Source of the DNA: Fallopia convolvulus
Lineage: Eukaryota > Streptophyta > Magnoliopsida > Caryophyllales > Polygonaceae
DNA: 64,000 bases
Assembly: GCA_964016875.1 (NCBI GenBank)
Contig: OZ024736.1
Location: 44,238,707-44,302,706, forward strand
Direction: 5' to 3'
The stretch's first letter is position 1, and every line of letters begins with the position of its first letter. The position numbers and the translations under genes were made by a program. Below are positions 11,400 to 23,853 of the stretch, piece by piece. Below the pieces are notes generated by a model. That model made no database searches, was not told where the DNA came from, and saw nothing but the letters and a program-made list of their open reading frames with translations.

Positions 11400-12640
11400 C
11401 ATAACTATTGTTTGTTGAATAAGTCTTTTTATGTTTTTAAATAAGTAATATAATGGGCTTCGAAAAATTAAATAATCGAATTTAAAGATACAAAACATCT
11501 ACAAAATCGTCGAATATCTATTAGTCAATACGATTGTTTGAATAATTCTATAATCGTAGAATATTTATAGTCGAGGTTTGAATAACTTAATATGATTGTT
11601 TAAATAATTATATGAACTTGATATTATTGTTGGAATAATTATAGAATCACAAAATATTTATAGTCGAGGTTTGAATAACTCAATATAATTGTTTGTATAA
11701 TTATAGGATTGAACATATTTTAACGTTTGCATTATTTAGGTTGAGTAAGTATTCGTGTTACCGTGAAAATCATTTTGCTATATGTTGAATAGTTACATAT
11801 TAAAATGGTTAGATACGAAAAATATAATAATCTTATATGAACATTGAATATATATTTGAATAAGTGGATAAATACATTGAATAATACAAATCAAGGAGTG
11901 TTATATCTCAAATACGTACTCGAATAAAGAGTACATCTATTTATTTGTATGTACACTAGTATGAAAAATAAATCATTGTCTTTGTCTTCCAACGTCAATC
12001 ATTCATACTTCTTCACCATTCTTGAATAACTACATAGTAGAACACATAAATGTGAAAACCAATTATTGCATAACAAGATACGACATTCTTGAATAACTGC
12101 ATAACCAAACACACAACTATGAATAACAATTCACGCTTATATGAATAATAAAATGCGCATATATGAATAACATGTCATCCCTATATATATGAAAAATAAT
12201 TCACACATATATGAATAACAAGCCACACATATACAAATAACAAAAAATGCATTCATGAATAACAAACGACACATATATGAATAACAAATCACTCCATGTA
12301 TTTACGATATCAATACACGTCAATATGAATAAAAACTCATGCCCATATGAATAACAAAACAAACATATATGAAATACAATTCATGAAAATGTGAATAACA
12401 AGACAATGTATATAGGAGTAAAAAACAATGCATATATATATATATATATATGAATAACAGATTACATACATATGAATAACAAGTCACCTCTGTTTGAATA
12501 ACAAGTCACACATGTATGAATAACCACAAATGCATTCATAATAAAAATTAATGAATAGTTGAATAACAAGTCATGTAAATATGAATAACAAAACACGTAT
12601 AGATGAATAAAATGTCATGCATATATGAAAAACAAGATCC
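11400..12640 (+). repeat. Irregular array of ATGAATAACAA words
   Basis: TATGAATAACAA and variants (CATATATGAATAACAAGTCA type) recur dozens of times at 20-40 bp spacing. The spacing is irregular, so it is not a simple tandem repeat. No coding frame is seen. A short (TA)n run lies near 12432-12451. Confidence 0.65.
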
Positions 12641-12886
12641 ATTGTAATTGAAGCTTGTCAAACTCGTCAACCCAAAAAACACCCACATGCAACAAACTAT
12701 AAAGCCAAATCGAACACGTACGACAACCCCTAAGCCCTAAAAATCCATCGAAATTGAACTCTTATTGCCAAAATTAAGCATAACTTAAGTTTTCACTCCA
12801 ATATCAAAAAAATTACATAAGTTTACGGGAACTCAAAACATTAAATTGAAATTTTACACACTAGGAGAATGGAAAACTAGAATTTG

Positions 12887-12960
12887 AAGAAGAAGAAGAA
12901 GAAGAAGAAGAAGAAGAAGAAGAAGAAGAAGAAGAAGAAGAAGAAGAAGAAGAAGAAGAA
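12887..12960. repeat. (GAA)n microsatellite
   Basis: About 25 uninterrupted GAA units inside the AT-rich block. Confidence 0.97.
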
Positions 12961-13140
12961 CTAAAATAGCATAAACGATAAAAGATAAACACTATTGAAT
13001 CTTGACTTACCGAATTTTGAAGAAGAAGAAGATGCAATGATAAGATCTCCCCGAATCGCTTTGTAGAAGACTGAAATTCAAATCGTCGAATTGAGAGAGG
13101 TAGGGTTCTGATGTTGGGATAAAAACTATTGAAAAATAAA

Positions 13141-14865
13141 ATAATCCTTTATTCCCTATAATCAAGGGATTTTAATCAAATTAAAAAGAAATAAAAATTA
13201 ATTCTAGCAAGATTTGCTTTTATTCAAGAGTATCACACCCATATCATTATTTTGCACCCCTTCTATTTTAAATCTTGATCATTTATTAACTCAAATCTGA
13301 TACTTTAGATTTAACCACATGATATACTCTAAGAGGCTATTTCAATAGAGCACTATTCATATGTATTAATATGTCCCAACAATCATTATATTTGAAGTGC
13401 GTGTATCAACACCACTATATTTAAATGTTTGTCCCAAAACAAAGCGACATGCTTTGGCTCAAATATAAGTTTGTTAAACTTAAACTGTCTCTTCTTTTGT
13501 ACGACACGTGAGGCTTCCTTTGTTTTTGGTCCATTCGAGCACCATCGCCGTCATAAACTTTCATCTTCTCATGTGAGACGTCCCACATCGACTTGTAGCT
13601 AGAAACACTTGGTGGCAAGACCTATAAGTAAGAAGGAAGTGAGACAAAGAGAAAGTTCTAAACATATCTTCGCTTTCACACATTACTCGTAAAAAAAATT
13701 GTCGTCTTAAAAAAAAAGTCTACAATAGTAGCGGCTCTAATATGTGGAATGGGGACATGCCTCTAATATGTGGAATTCATAATAGTAGCGGCTCGTATCA
13801 AGGTTCCGTCTACCATTTATCCATAATAGTACGGGGCTTGTCTATATCATCCCCTGTAATAGTACACCCATTACCCCTTTCATACAATATTTAAGCAAAG
13901 TACTAAACATATATTACTCATCATATAATACATCATTTCTTTTTCTTATTTCTTTTGTCGTTCCTACTGTTTAAAAATAGATTGTTCGGCGTATCAAAAA
14001 AGGCAACGAAATTTGAATATCTCGGCAATATCCGTGAAATGGTCAATCTTTATTAGGCCAAGAGTTGCATTTTTGCTCTTTTCCTAATTTTTTAAGATGG
14101 TAACTATATTTTTCTCTAATCACTATACTAAAAAAAGTTTCATGTTATTTTTTCATATAAATTTACTTAATTTTCTTTTCTTTCCATATTTTTATAATAA
14201 ATGAGCCCTAATAATCTAAATAGATTGATTAATTTCTCTCCACTATTTCCTGCTTCTATTTTAAACTTTATTTCGTCTCCCTGAATTGATGAGCGTTATG
14301 TTTCAAATACTTCAATAAGTGATGTTGTTTGATTTCTTCGAACTTTAAATGCAACTACACGAGAGTGCATGTCATTCTTCTTGGGAAAATGTTCATTCTT
14401 CGTTAGAAATTGATGTTGATAAAGAAAGTGCTTTCATATCAATGAAACGAGGAAATTGTAATAAAATATTCAGGCGTCAAATTTTTTGACATGTGAGAAA
14501 TTTCATTCTTTCATAGATGCATACACTTTTTCTCGTTGACGAACAAGTTGAAAATTTCATTCCTTTAGCTCCTTTTACCCTATTCATACTTATTTTGTAT
14601 TGGTCTCATAGTAGGCTGGAAGATGTCTCCTTTACTGGTTGATCAAGATTATAATTTAAAAAAAAAAGATTTAAGTGAATAAATCAAGCAAGACCACCAT
14701 AAAACACAATCTGCAAGCCAATTGATGGTGGTGGGAAGAATTCCTAATCTATAATCAATCTCATGGCACCAATATGATTGAGAGTACATCTAGAATTGTT
14801 AGTGTATTGAGGGGAGCGGAGAGGTTTAAAGTCTCTATTGTAATTCTTTCTTTTAGGTTTTTTGA
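13141..14865. other. Gene-free intergenic sequence
   Basis: AT-rich, with no supported gene. The only notable item is the snRNA-type promoter signature at 13580-13630. Short direct repeats (TCTAATATGTGGAAT, ATAGTAGCGGCTC) occur around 13725-13800. Confidence 0.5.
13580..13630 (+). promoter_or_regulatory. Plant snRNA-type promoter signature (USE plus TATA)
   Basis: GTCCCACATCG at 13580-13590 is an exact match to the plant U-snRNA upstream sequence element (RTCCCACATCG). A TATAAGTA box starts at 13623, 32 bp downstream, close to the spacing of Pol II-type plant snRNA genes. The sequence that would be transcribed (from about 13650) does not resemble any snRNA or U3 that I know, so this may be an orphan or pseudogene promoter. 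Confidence 0.45.
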
Positions 14866-15090
14866 TGCTACATTGCCTCTATTATATAAGAACTATTATT
14901 TTGTTGAATATTAATTTTCAAATTTGCTCAATAATATAATTTATCAAGTTGTTATTTTGTTGAATATTAATTATCCATTCTGCTCAATAATATAATTTAT
15001 CTTATGTTCTTTGATGCTATATTGCCTCTATTGTATAAAAATTGTTAATTTGCTGAATATTAATTCTCAAATTTGCTCAATAATATAATT
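14866..15090. repeat. Degenerate tandem repeat
   Basis: Three related segments each carry TTGAATATTAAT followed by TTTGCTCAATAATATAATT, at roughly 14910, 14955 and 15055. A second module (GCTACATTGCCTCTATT type) occurs at about 14868 and 15016. AT-rich and non-coding. Confidence 0.65.
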
Positions 15091-15834
15091 GAGTTTTATT
15101 CCTATTCATTTCTATACATTTCAATTACATCCAATTCATTCTTTGACTCTCGAATATAGAAAGGTATAGAATATATATGAGCGAGACACTTCCAAGGAAG
15201 TCTCACAAAAACTAAGCCAAGAACAAGCTCAAGGCTAAAACCCTCACACCCCAAAACAACCTCTTACTTGGTGGTTTAAAACCCTACCCGGAAAAACCAG
15301 CCCTTACCCAAAACTACATCAAAGTCCTCAATTATGTCAAATCCTCAAAAACCATCTTTACTTTCTCTCCTTTCTCCCATTCAATTTTACCTAACAAAAA
15401 ATCTTAAATTTACACTCATCTAGAATTCTTATAATGCGGAGTAGTACATTAGGAGTCACACCCTCAAAGATAACTTTATTCTGCATCCTTCACAAAGTGT
15501 ACACCAAACAAGTGAAAGTAAGTAGGTGTTTTGTTTAGGAATCTTGCAACTACCCTAGCCATTTCTCAATCGATCCCTTACTCACTCCAATATTATTCAA
15601 CCCCTCAAAAATTACCATTAGCAACCTCTCGAATGAAGATCTCATCTTTTGACTCAATTTCACTCGAATAAAATTATACTATTATACTCTATATCCATTT
15701 CTTATTTGGTAATATGAGTAGAAAATGGTAGAACTTTGATGATTTTCAGATTGCTTCATTAATTTCGCGGAAAAAGCTTCCATTAGAAGTTTTTTTCTTT
15801 TCATTTCGGTGGAGTCATTTTTTATTTTGTTGTT
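15091..15834. other. Gene-free intergenic sequence
   Basis: No coding frame, RNA gene or repeat end recognised between the tandem repeat and the hAT element. Confidence 0.4.
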
Positions 15835-15843
15835 TACATGTGG
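15835..15843. repeat. Left target-site duplication of hAT element
   Basis: TACATGTGG, identical to 19021-19029 on the far side of the element. hAT elements make 8-bp duplications, so ACATGTGG is the likely duplicated unit, with one chance extra match. Confidence 0.6.
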
Positions 15844-18800
15844 CCCTAGGCAGTGGCAGACTTGAGGGGGGCTTGTGGGGGCGGCTGCCCCCACTTCCCC
15901 CCGGCAAGCCACTAGCAATATCAACGATTAGATAGGCCTGAACTTAAAACCTCCAATCTCCATTAACGGGGCTTTGAAAATTGGGGAAGGGGAAGACAAC
16001 TCGATTGTCTAAACCTTTCTTCCCTTTTTTTTTTAACAAATTAAGTTAAACGAAGTCATTTTGGCTTATGCTAAAACGACTTTGTTTTATTAAAAAATGA
16101 ACGATTTTTTTAAAGTTCTTAAAATCTGATTCTAATATTTTGTTGTACATGTAAGGCTAAGGCTTCTTGCCTTCCTCTATTGACTTTTCTTTGTTCCGTC
16201 TCCAACGAACAACCACATTGAAAATTTGAAATTTTATCAAATAAATTCATATCCAGAAATCCCCGCTACTATTGCCTTGTCAAACGCTTGCCACTATGCA
16301 CGGCCTGGTGCCACCGGCCGGTCTGGCCCAATGGTTCAATCTCTTGCCTTTTGTCTCTTTCGACTTTGGTAATTTTCATTTTTTATATTTTTTAGTTACG
16401 AAGAACGGTTGAAAACTTGAAGTGTGAAAATTTAATAATATTGACCTAATTTGGATTCTTATTAGTTGAATTAATTTGATTTTTATTTAAGAATAAAGAA
16501 TATTGATTGAAATAAATTATTTATTGGTTCACTTAGTTAATTAGTTACTTAGTTACTTGTTGAATATTTAAATTAGTTTAGTTTGGTTTGAAAGTTTGAA
16601 CTTTGAATGTTTGATTGTTAGAGTAACTAAATTAAATTGTTTGTCACTTAGGATTATGGATAAATTTGTGATTAGAAGTAAATCTTCATGAGCATGATGA
16701 ACAACCAAATATTTATGGGTGCTAATGTAAATGTTAATGCTACTGCCAATGTCAACGCTAATGCAAATGTCGATGTCAATGATGTGATGGAATCGAGCCC
16801 TAAAGGAGCTCGAATATGTGAGAGTGAAATTATTAGTGATCCGGGATTACAAAAGCTTATTAATGATTATGAACCCAATTTTAGAGATCATATAGGAGGG
16901 CATATGTGGTTAAATGTTCTTGTCAATCACTTTGTCATGATTTTGTGTGAAGTCCATTTGGCAACACTTCAAGGTGCTTTCAAGTTGAGTGGTTCAAGTA
17001 GAAATGAGAATGGTTGGAGTATAGTGTTTCTAAAGATGTCGAATTTTACTTTGGGTGCTATCTTTTTAAGGAGCTGATGGAAGAATATTTGGAGATGGTG
17101 CATTTGTGAAAAAATATTTTCATAATTGGAAAAAAAGGCTTGTGATAGATTTAAAGAACTTGTGTTCACAATGATACTCGAACTTCACTCTTTGCTTTCA
17201 GGAATCAAAAGCAAAGTTTGACAAGAAAAGGTAAATTTAGGAAAGGGGGTATTGAGTGAGGTATACCGCCTTCGTTTGAAGGCAAGTGTGGATGTTGCTA
17301 GATATCTACTTCAACAAGGTATGGCTTTTCGAGGACATGATGAGTCAGCAAGCTCGTTAAATAGAGGAAACTTTCTCGAGTTTTTTTAACATTTAAGTTC
17401 ATATATAAAATCATGATGTTAAAAAGGTGGTGTCCTCGGATTTAAAAGCAAATCATTAGTTCTTGTGTTTCGGGGACAATAAAAGTCATAATAAGTGATA
17501 TTGAAGACAAGTGCTTCTCTTTATTGATTGATTAGGCTAGATATAGTTCTATAAAAAAAAAGCAAATGGATATAATAAAGCAAATAACTTTGTGTGATTT
17601 CTTTGTGTATTTGTCCATGATTACGAATGTGGTTGGAGCTTCTTGCAAAAGAAAAGACCAATTCTGACAAAAAAAACATGAAGAAATGGTGGAGAGGTTA
17701 CTAAATGGTCAAATCTCTACCGAAAAAGGTTTGAATCAAGAAACTAGCTTAGCTCTCCCTGGAGCTATACGTTGGGATTCACATAAAACAACTATTATTC
17801 GTCTTCTATCTTCATGGTCCCTAACTATTCAATTGCGTGCTTTTCAACATATTTGATGATGGGACCGATTTGGATGCTCGAGGCCTTGTCCCTAGCTTAG
17901 TGGAAAAAATGAAGAATTATGAATTTGTTTTTATTGCTCACTTGATGAGCTTGTTTTGGGGATGAAAAATATTTTGTCACAATTTTTGCAACAAAAAGAT
18001 CAGAATAATTTAGAGGTCATGAATTTGATTGAAAGCACTAAGAAAGATATGCAAGATTTGAATGACAATATGTTGGAAGCATTATTCCAAGATGTCAACA
18101 ACTTTTGTGGTAAGAATAATATCATCATTCCCAACCTGGAAGATAATGTCAATCTCTTTCACTCTAGACGTGCTAGACATGCTATTACTTATCATCGCCA
18201 CTTTCGAATTGAGATACATTACAAGGTACTTAGGTTGTTTCTTTATTTACTATTTAACTAATTGTATTGTTCATAAAATCAATATTCCACTGATTGTATT
18301 TGTAAGTTGTTGATCTTATTGATCAAGAGATGAAGGATCGGTTCATTGAGTCAAGCACGAAATTACTCTTATGTATGGCTTGCCTTCGCCCAAAGAATAT
18401 GTTCTCCATCATTAATAAGTCAAAGCTACTTCGGCTTGTAGAATTATATCCACATGATTTCTCAGAGTGCGATGACATGGAGCTTAAAGAGCAATTGAGA
18501 TTGATGATTTTTGAGATGAGAGGAAATAAAACTTTCTCAAAGTTGGAAAATATAGGAACTCTTGCTAAGAAGAAGGATGAAGTAGAAATTTACACCACTT
18601 TTCACTTGGTAAATCGTCTTATATCGAGTTGGTTTTAGTGTTACCCATTGTCACTGCTACAATAGAAAGAGTATTCTTGGCAATGAATATTATCAAAACT
18701 GACTTGCGTAACAAGATGGATGACGGGTATCGTAATGATTGTCTAATGTGTTATGTGGAGAAAGAGGTTTTTAGAAGCATTGATAATGAAGATATCATGC

Positions 18801-19020
18801 AACATTTTCAAAATATGAAAATGCGTAAAATTGATTTGTCTCATTTGTCGATTGCAAAATCGTAGGTGTTGTAATGAATTTATGCTTATCTAATTTTGTT
18901 AATGAACTTTTGTTCCTATCTTTGTAAGTACTTATATTTGAACCATATATTAAACGTCGTCAAGGTTATAAGTTTTGTTTACTAAACCCGCTCCCTTTCA
19001 ACAATTCCTGGGTCCACCAA
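15844..19020 (+). mobile_element. Decayed hAT transposon (TTF/MYM1-like family)
   Basis: About 3.2 kb between matching 9-bp repeats. The left end holds CAGTGGCAGACTTGAGG with a G/C-rich subterminal foldback (15858-15900). The right end, CAATTCCTGGGTCCACCAA, is an imperfect inverted counterpart of it. The inside carries fragments of a plant hAT transposase listed separately. Terminal repeats have diverged and the transposase is broken, so the copy is an old, immobile one. Confidence 0.7.
16656..18865 (+). pseudogene. hAT transposase remnant (zinc finger MYM-type 1-like)
   Basis: The fragments together follow the order of the plant TTF-type/hATC transposases. There is an N-terminal MDKF start at 16656 that meets TGA after 11 codons, then SDPGLQKLINDYEPN (about 16837), then the TTF-type stretch LEYSVSKDVEFYFGCYLF in another frame (about 17015-17070), and a C-terminal dimerisation region at 18330-18865 with LVELYPHDFSE, TATIERVFLAMNIIKTDLRN and DCLMCYVEKEVF. 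Several stops and frameshifts separate them. No full-length protein can be made. Confidence 0.8.
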
Positions 19021-19029
19021 TACATGTGG
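19021..19029. repeat. Right target-site duplication of hAT element
   Basis: TACATGTGG, the match to 15835-15843. Confidence 0.6.
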
Positions 19030-20049
19030 ATACATTATCACTAAGTAGTACATTGAATTAGACTCTCATATTGCTAGTGATATTGCGGGGGAAAATAGAT
19101 TTATGTTACAATAGGATTTATTAAATAAGATGAATTTTGACCATGTTGTTAGAGAATACTCTTCTCACATCTGAAAGTTGAAACTAAAGGAGGTAAACAT
19201 GTCTATTATATAAGTTTTTTGATTTCTCCTCCTATTGTCAATTAGTTTTAGAATGGAACATCATTGGACTTGTGTGTTGGGCTTACCTATGCATTACCCC
19301 ATGGACTTTCATATGGTATCAGAACTCACGGTTTGATCCTGGGATTGGTTTCAGCGATTAATGTTACTCACCCATTAATTTGGTTAATGTGTGTTTCTCT
19401 ATAAAGAAATTGAGAAGTTAGACTCGTTTGTCCAAGTGAGAATACTCTTCCAGCATCTAAAAGTTTGGTCTAAACATACCTACTATATTTGATTACATTA
19501 GACTTATATGTTGGGTTCATAAACTTTCAAACATGTTACCTTAATATTTCAACAAGATTTTTCTTTTATTTGGTTTGTGGAGAGACAGTCACAAGCATAC
19601 TCAGAGAAGTTAACCACAATGAATTGCATCATAGAAAATACAAAATAAAAGAAAATGACATTCTTTGATTCATTTCCCTCAAGTTATTCGAAGCTACAAA
19701 GTCTGGCAGTGTACATTAAAGCAGCTAAGCAAATTCAAACAGAAGGCCTTTCCGAGGATCTATCTTCTAGACCTAAAGTTTCCAAAATCATAGCAAAGTG
19801 AGAAATTGCAAAAATCTCACATATGCTATTACAAAACTCCAGGCTAGATCCCTATATAGATAATTATAATATACCAATAAAAGACAAGTAGAGAAACCAA
19901 CGAGCAGAAAACAAAGAAGAAACTATAACCTATCTTCCTAAGTTAATATAGTTAATCATGATCATTAGAAAGAAGAGGAAACCAAAATAGTAAGTAAACT
20001 ACTAAATTAGGAAATTCTCCATGTATATATGTGTACATCCTTGCCTTAG
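19030..20049. other. Intergenic and 3' flank of the AP2 gene
   Basis: No gene recognised. Two related segments about 280 bp apart (near 19150-19290 and 19430-19530) share GAGAATACTCTTC and TGTTGGG motifs and may be a decayed direct duplication. The AP2 gene's 3' UTR is expected just below 20050. Confidence 0.4.
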
Positions 20050-23000
20050 CTATGCGTCATTCCACACGGTGAACGTCGGCGTCGCTCCGTGACAAACTGC
20101 CATGTTATTAGCCGTCCTTGGAGCCAATGTTGGCACTGCCGTTGGAATCCAACTCTCATTCCCTTGCTGATGATAGTACATGTTTCCTGATCCATTATTC
20201 ATCTGATCTGATCCACTCTCCACACTTCCCATTTGCATCAAAAACCCGCCATTACTATTGCCTCCATACCCTCCTCCTCCATTTCCGCCATCCCCACCAT
20301 ACATAACCGAGTTAGTCTCCGAGCCCTGCTCCATCGAACCGCTATCAATTCCCATGAGATTGTTGTAAGAGTTGTGGTGAAAGAAGTTATGAGTGTTGTT
20401 GTTGCCTAATTGCAGCTGCTGATGCACATCTTGGAAGCCACCGGCATTGTTCGAAGAACCCGACTCTTGCTCTTGCTTACACCAAGCCGCCAGCCTTTGC
20501 TGTTGCTGGCTATACTGATGATACTGTTGTTGTTGTTGCTGTTGTTGTTGATGTTGCTGTTGCATGGTGGTGAGCGGCTGATGAGCCTGTTGGAAGGCGA
20601 TGGCTGGCCAGCCGGTGTGGTAGCCAGCCAGGCTGATGGCACCAGCTGGCAAGTGGGTCCCGACATTCTTCTCTACTAATGCTAGCCTGTGCCTGTCTGA
20701 CCCGGTTAGGTCTTCTACCTCCTTCATACGCTTTCCCGCCCCACCTATGGGTAACGCACTGCTTTCGAGTATGGCCTTGACGTCGTAACGGTTGATTTCG
20801 AAGTTTGTTACGGCGTTGAGGCCGCGGAATTTGATGGCGGCTATGTCATAGGCTTCTGCAGCTTCCTCCTGTGTACCTGAGGAGGTTGATCATATAGGTA
20901 AGTTAAGTTATATCATATATATATGGTGCATTGTTTTAGAAGTTATTGTTTTTTATAATGTTCCTAAGTTTTTATTCTACTTACTGAAAGTGCCTAAGTA
21001 AAGGTCTTTGTTGCCAGCAACCCTTCCAATTCTGGCCTGCCATCTTCCATGCTGATGGTGCCTGTCATTAGAAGCAGCCAAGGAGGGAAAAATACATATC
21101 AATCTCTTAAAATGGAATCAGTAGAAAAATCAAATAAAAACAAAAGGGTTTCATTGTTTGAAGTTATATGATTAGAATAATTTAATACGTGTATCCTGGC
21201 CAGGAGGGTGAGACAGAAGAAAGGAGGTGGTGGGTGAAGGAAGGCAAAGTTGAGTTGCAGAGTTCACGTGGGCACATGCCAGAGCGCAGGTGTGTGTATG
21301 TATTATGTGTATATATCTACTTGTGTTTGTATTCTAGTTCTCAGTCAAAAATATTATTGAATACATAAATTTTATATTTAATAAAACTATATGAAAAGTT
21401 ATGGAATACAAACATGTGACCAAGCCCTTAAATTTTTCCTAATGCACACGAACACTTGAGTAGAAGGCAATCAAGAGTTCATGTTACTTTATATATTTAA
21501 TTAAATCAGGAGTGAAGATTCAGCTTTGCTAATTTAAATACTTGTGGTCGCGATTTAAAAAAGAGGTTGGCATCTAAACATTCTCTTTGTATACATATAC
21601 ATACAACGTAAAGTAAGAAGGCAGATATTGCAAAATCTGGTCAAAGATGAACAAAGAAGAAGCTTCTGATTAGATTAATAATTCCGATGATCATACAACT
21701 CCTTTACATTTCATTAATTAAATGCCCGTTTAATATATTAAATTCGTTTTCAAATTCAGAGAAATATCCCAATCTATCTTGCTCTGCAATTTCAATCAAT
21801 CAAAAGACAAATCTTCCATTTAGGCTCCCTGCATCTTGAAGATTTTAGCAGTGTCCCATCTAAGTCAAACTACACTTACTTGATAAGATTGCAAGTTACC
21901 TTAATAGTCAATTTACAGTTCAAATTCAGCATATTTCATGATCATATAACCATTTACCTTGTCACGCCTCGATAGATTGATGCTCCACGAGAAAACCCAC
22001 TGCTCTTTCTACAAAACACATCCCAAACAAAATCGATTAAAATGATATGCAAATTAACCACTTAGATCAATCACATAGAAATCAATTACTTCAAAACCAA
22101 TTTGTTAGTCACCTTCTTAGAGATGCAACGTATTCCTGCCTAGTCATATGCTTCATCTCCTCAACCTCCTTCTCGTAATTACTAATCTGTGAGGTTTTTC
22201 AAGACCCGGATGAAATTAGGGTAAAATGTACATATTTCACCAGACAACATCCCTAATTAAACTATAAAAAGGAAGCACAAAAGCTAAATTCAATCTCTTC
22301 TTACAGGGAAATTTGTCGTAGTGGTGGTACCCCAGTATTTTATTGCTGCTAAGTCATAAGATCTAGCTGCCTTTTCTTCCTTGTCATAACCCCCTACAAT
22401 CATCAATCATAAGAAATATATTAAAAGAAAGTATTATATTCCACTTCTGAAGTGTTTAAATTAATGAATATCTAACATCGGAATGTATATATATATAACT
22501 TAATTCTCAAGAGGATCTTAGGGGAAAAAAAGGCTAACACTTTTCTTTGTTTCTTCTTCCACTTACCCAAATAAACTGGATGATATGGCAAGCAACAAAT
22601 TATTGGTTCCCGCAACGTCAACATCGAACACCAAAACAAGGAAGCATCTCTAGTTAGTTGCATGATTTATATTGTAACTAATCAAATCTACAAAACATTA
22701 TTGACATATAAACTAAAGTAATATGTATAACAAGTATATATAACCTTGTCTTCCTTTCCTTGTTTGCCCTTCTCTCCTACAACTATTATCCCATAGATGA
22801 GCCTCGTATCGCCCCGTCCACCTATGTCTGCAAAGAATTAATAAACCCTAATCAAAATCATATTTCAATTCCAACTATTCACGATACAATATTAAGAAGA
22901 ATGACAAAAACCTTGTTACACCACGGTAAATGGAAGTCCTTTGTCCAAAAGTATCAATAGACTTTCTAGGAACAGCTTCAATAATTGCACCACTTTGAAC

Positions 23001-23853
23001 ATCACCACCTCCTGGAGAAACACCATTTCCATCATCTTGCACCTTACTACTACTATCATTCTCTTGCAGACTATCCTTACTCTCACTCCCGGCAGCCAGA
23101 AGCGCCAACGGCAGAGCCGTCTCGGGCCCACCACTCATCATCGAAAGCGAAAGCGTCTGAGCATTAGTTAGGGCTCCTCCTGCTTCGACTCCGGGGACCT
23201 CATTCTTGTTCCCGGACGACGGTTGATTCCTCAGCCAAGTCTTGATCATTGAGACATTGATACCCTGGTTGTTGTGGTCAATGGCACTACTAGTAGTACT
23301 ATCTCTAGGGTTTGTGAGAAGATTATTGGTAGATGGGTTAAAGGGAAGTTGCAAAGCACAGTTTGAGAAGGAGTAATCTCCGCCGTTGGTGTTGCCATGA
23401 TCATTGTAAGATGAAGCTTCTCCGAAGGAGTGGTTGCTGTCTAGAAAGTTCTCGAGCTTTGGCTCTTGGTTGCATGTGCTGTTGTTAGTCCCCATTAGCA
23501 TAGAGTTCATTCCCATGGCATCCTTCAAATTCCAATCTGCACCCACCCACATCATAAAAATTGAAACATAAAATGACAAATCATACAATACACTAAAATT
23601 AGGCCTTGTTTGGTTTGATTGCACCCCAAAAAATAAAAACTAACAAACCTTGTGATTGATTTTCTCTATGGAAAGCTTCAAGCATACCAAAGGAAGGTGG
23701 GAGATTTAGAGAAGGAGGGGCAGCTGAGCCTGAGCCCATGTCATAGCAGTCACTAGCTGACGTCACGTCCGTGTTTGACAAATCTTGTTGAGCTTGTTGG
23801 GAAGGGAGTTCTTGTGGGGAGAGGGAGAATCCGAGCCAGTTCATAGAAGCCAT
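20050..23853 (-). CDS. BBM: BABY BOOM/PLETHORA-type AP2 transcription factor (9 exons)
   Basis: Nuclear regulator of the AINTEGUMENTA-LIKE family, which controls embryo and meristem identity. Exons on the minus strand: 23649-23853, 22912-23536, 22745-22827, 22567-22575, 22305-22393, 22113-22186, 21958-22008, 20985-21061, 20050-20876; together 2,040 nt, 679 aa. The N-terminus [19 protein letters not shown], the motif [11 protein letters not shown] and the C-terminal PTFTVWND are BBM-like. Two AP2 repeats begin with SIYRGVTR (about residues 270 and 372), joined by the conserved linker containing [12 protein letters not shown]. The 9-bp exon at 22567-22575 encodes VYL, a hallmark of this family. 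The C-terminal exon has a glutamine-rich run. An upstream ATG at 23964 is in frame without an intervening stop, but the family start favours 23853. PLT1/PLT2 identity is the main alternative to BBM. Confidence 0.92.

Larger units (their letters stand above)
8628..13140 (-). mobile_element. Candidate non-autonomous Helitron-like element (right end uncertain)
   Basis: The left edge looks like a Helitron 3' end read on the minus strand: a short hairpin (GTAC-rich arms, 8641-8656), about nine bases, then CTAG followed by T (plus strand A|CTAG at 8627-8631). The body is AT-rich and has no recognisable Rep/helicase or other protein. It holds the palindrome, tRNA-like unit, word arrays and GAA microsatellite listed separately. 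The other boundary is a guess based on where this style of sequence ends. It could instead be several unrelated decayed repeats. Confidence 0.35.

Noticed and set aside
12887..13110. A gene start suggested by the GAA tract and AGGTAGGG-like junctions
   Set aside because: No downstream exon with coding potential was found.
16688..17077. Intact 129-residue protein
   Set aside because: It is the N-terminal fragment of the hAT transposase, and the homologous reading continues in another frame.
20118..20679. Plus-strand frames opposite the BBM-like last exon
   Set aside because: Shadows of the glutamine- and glycine-rich coding strand.
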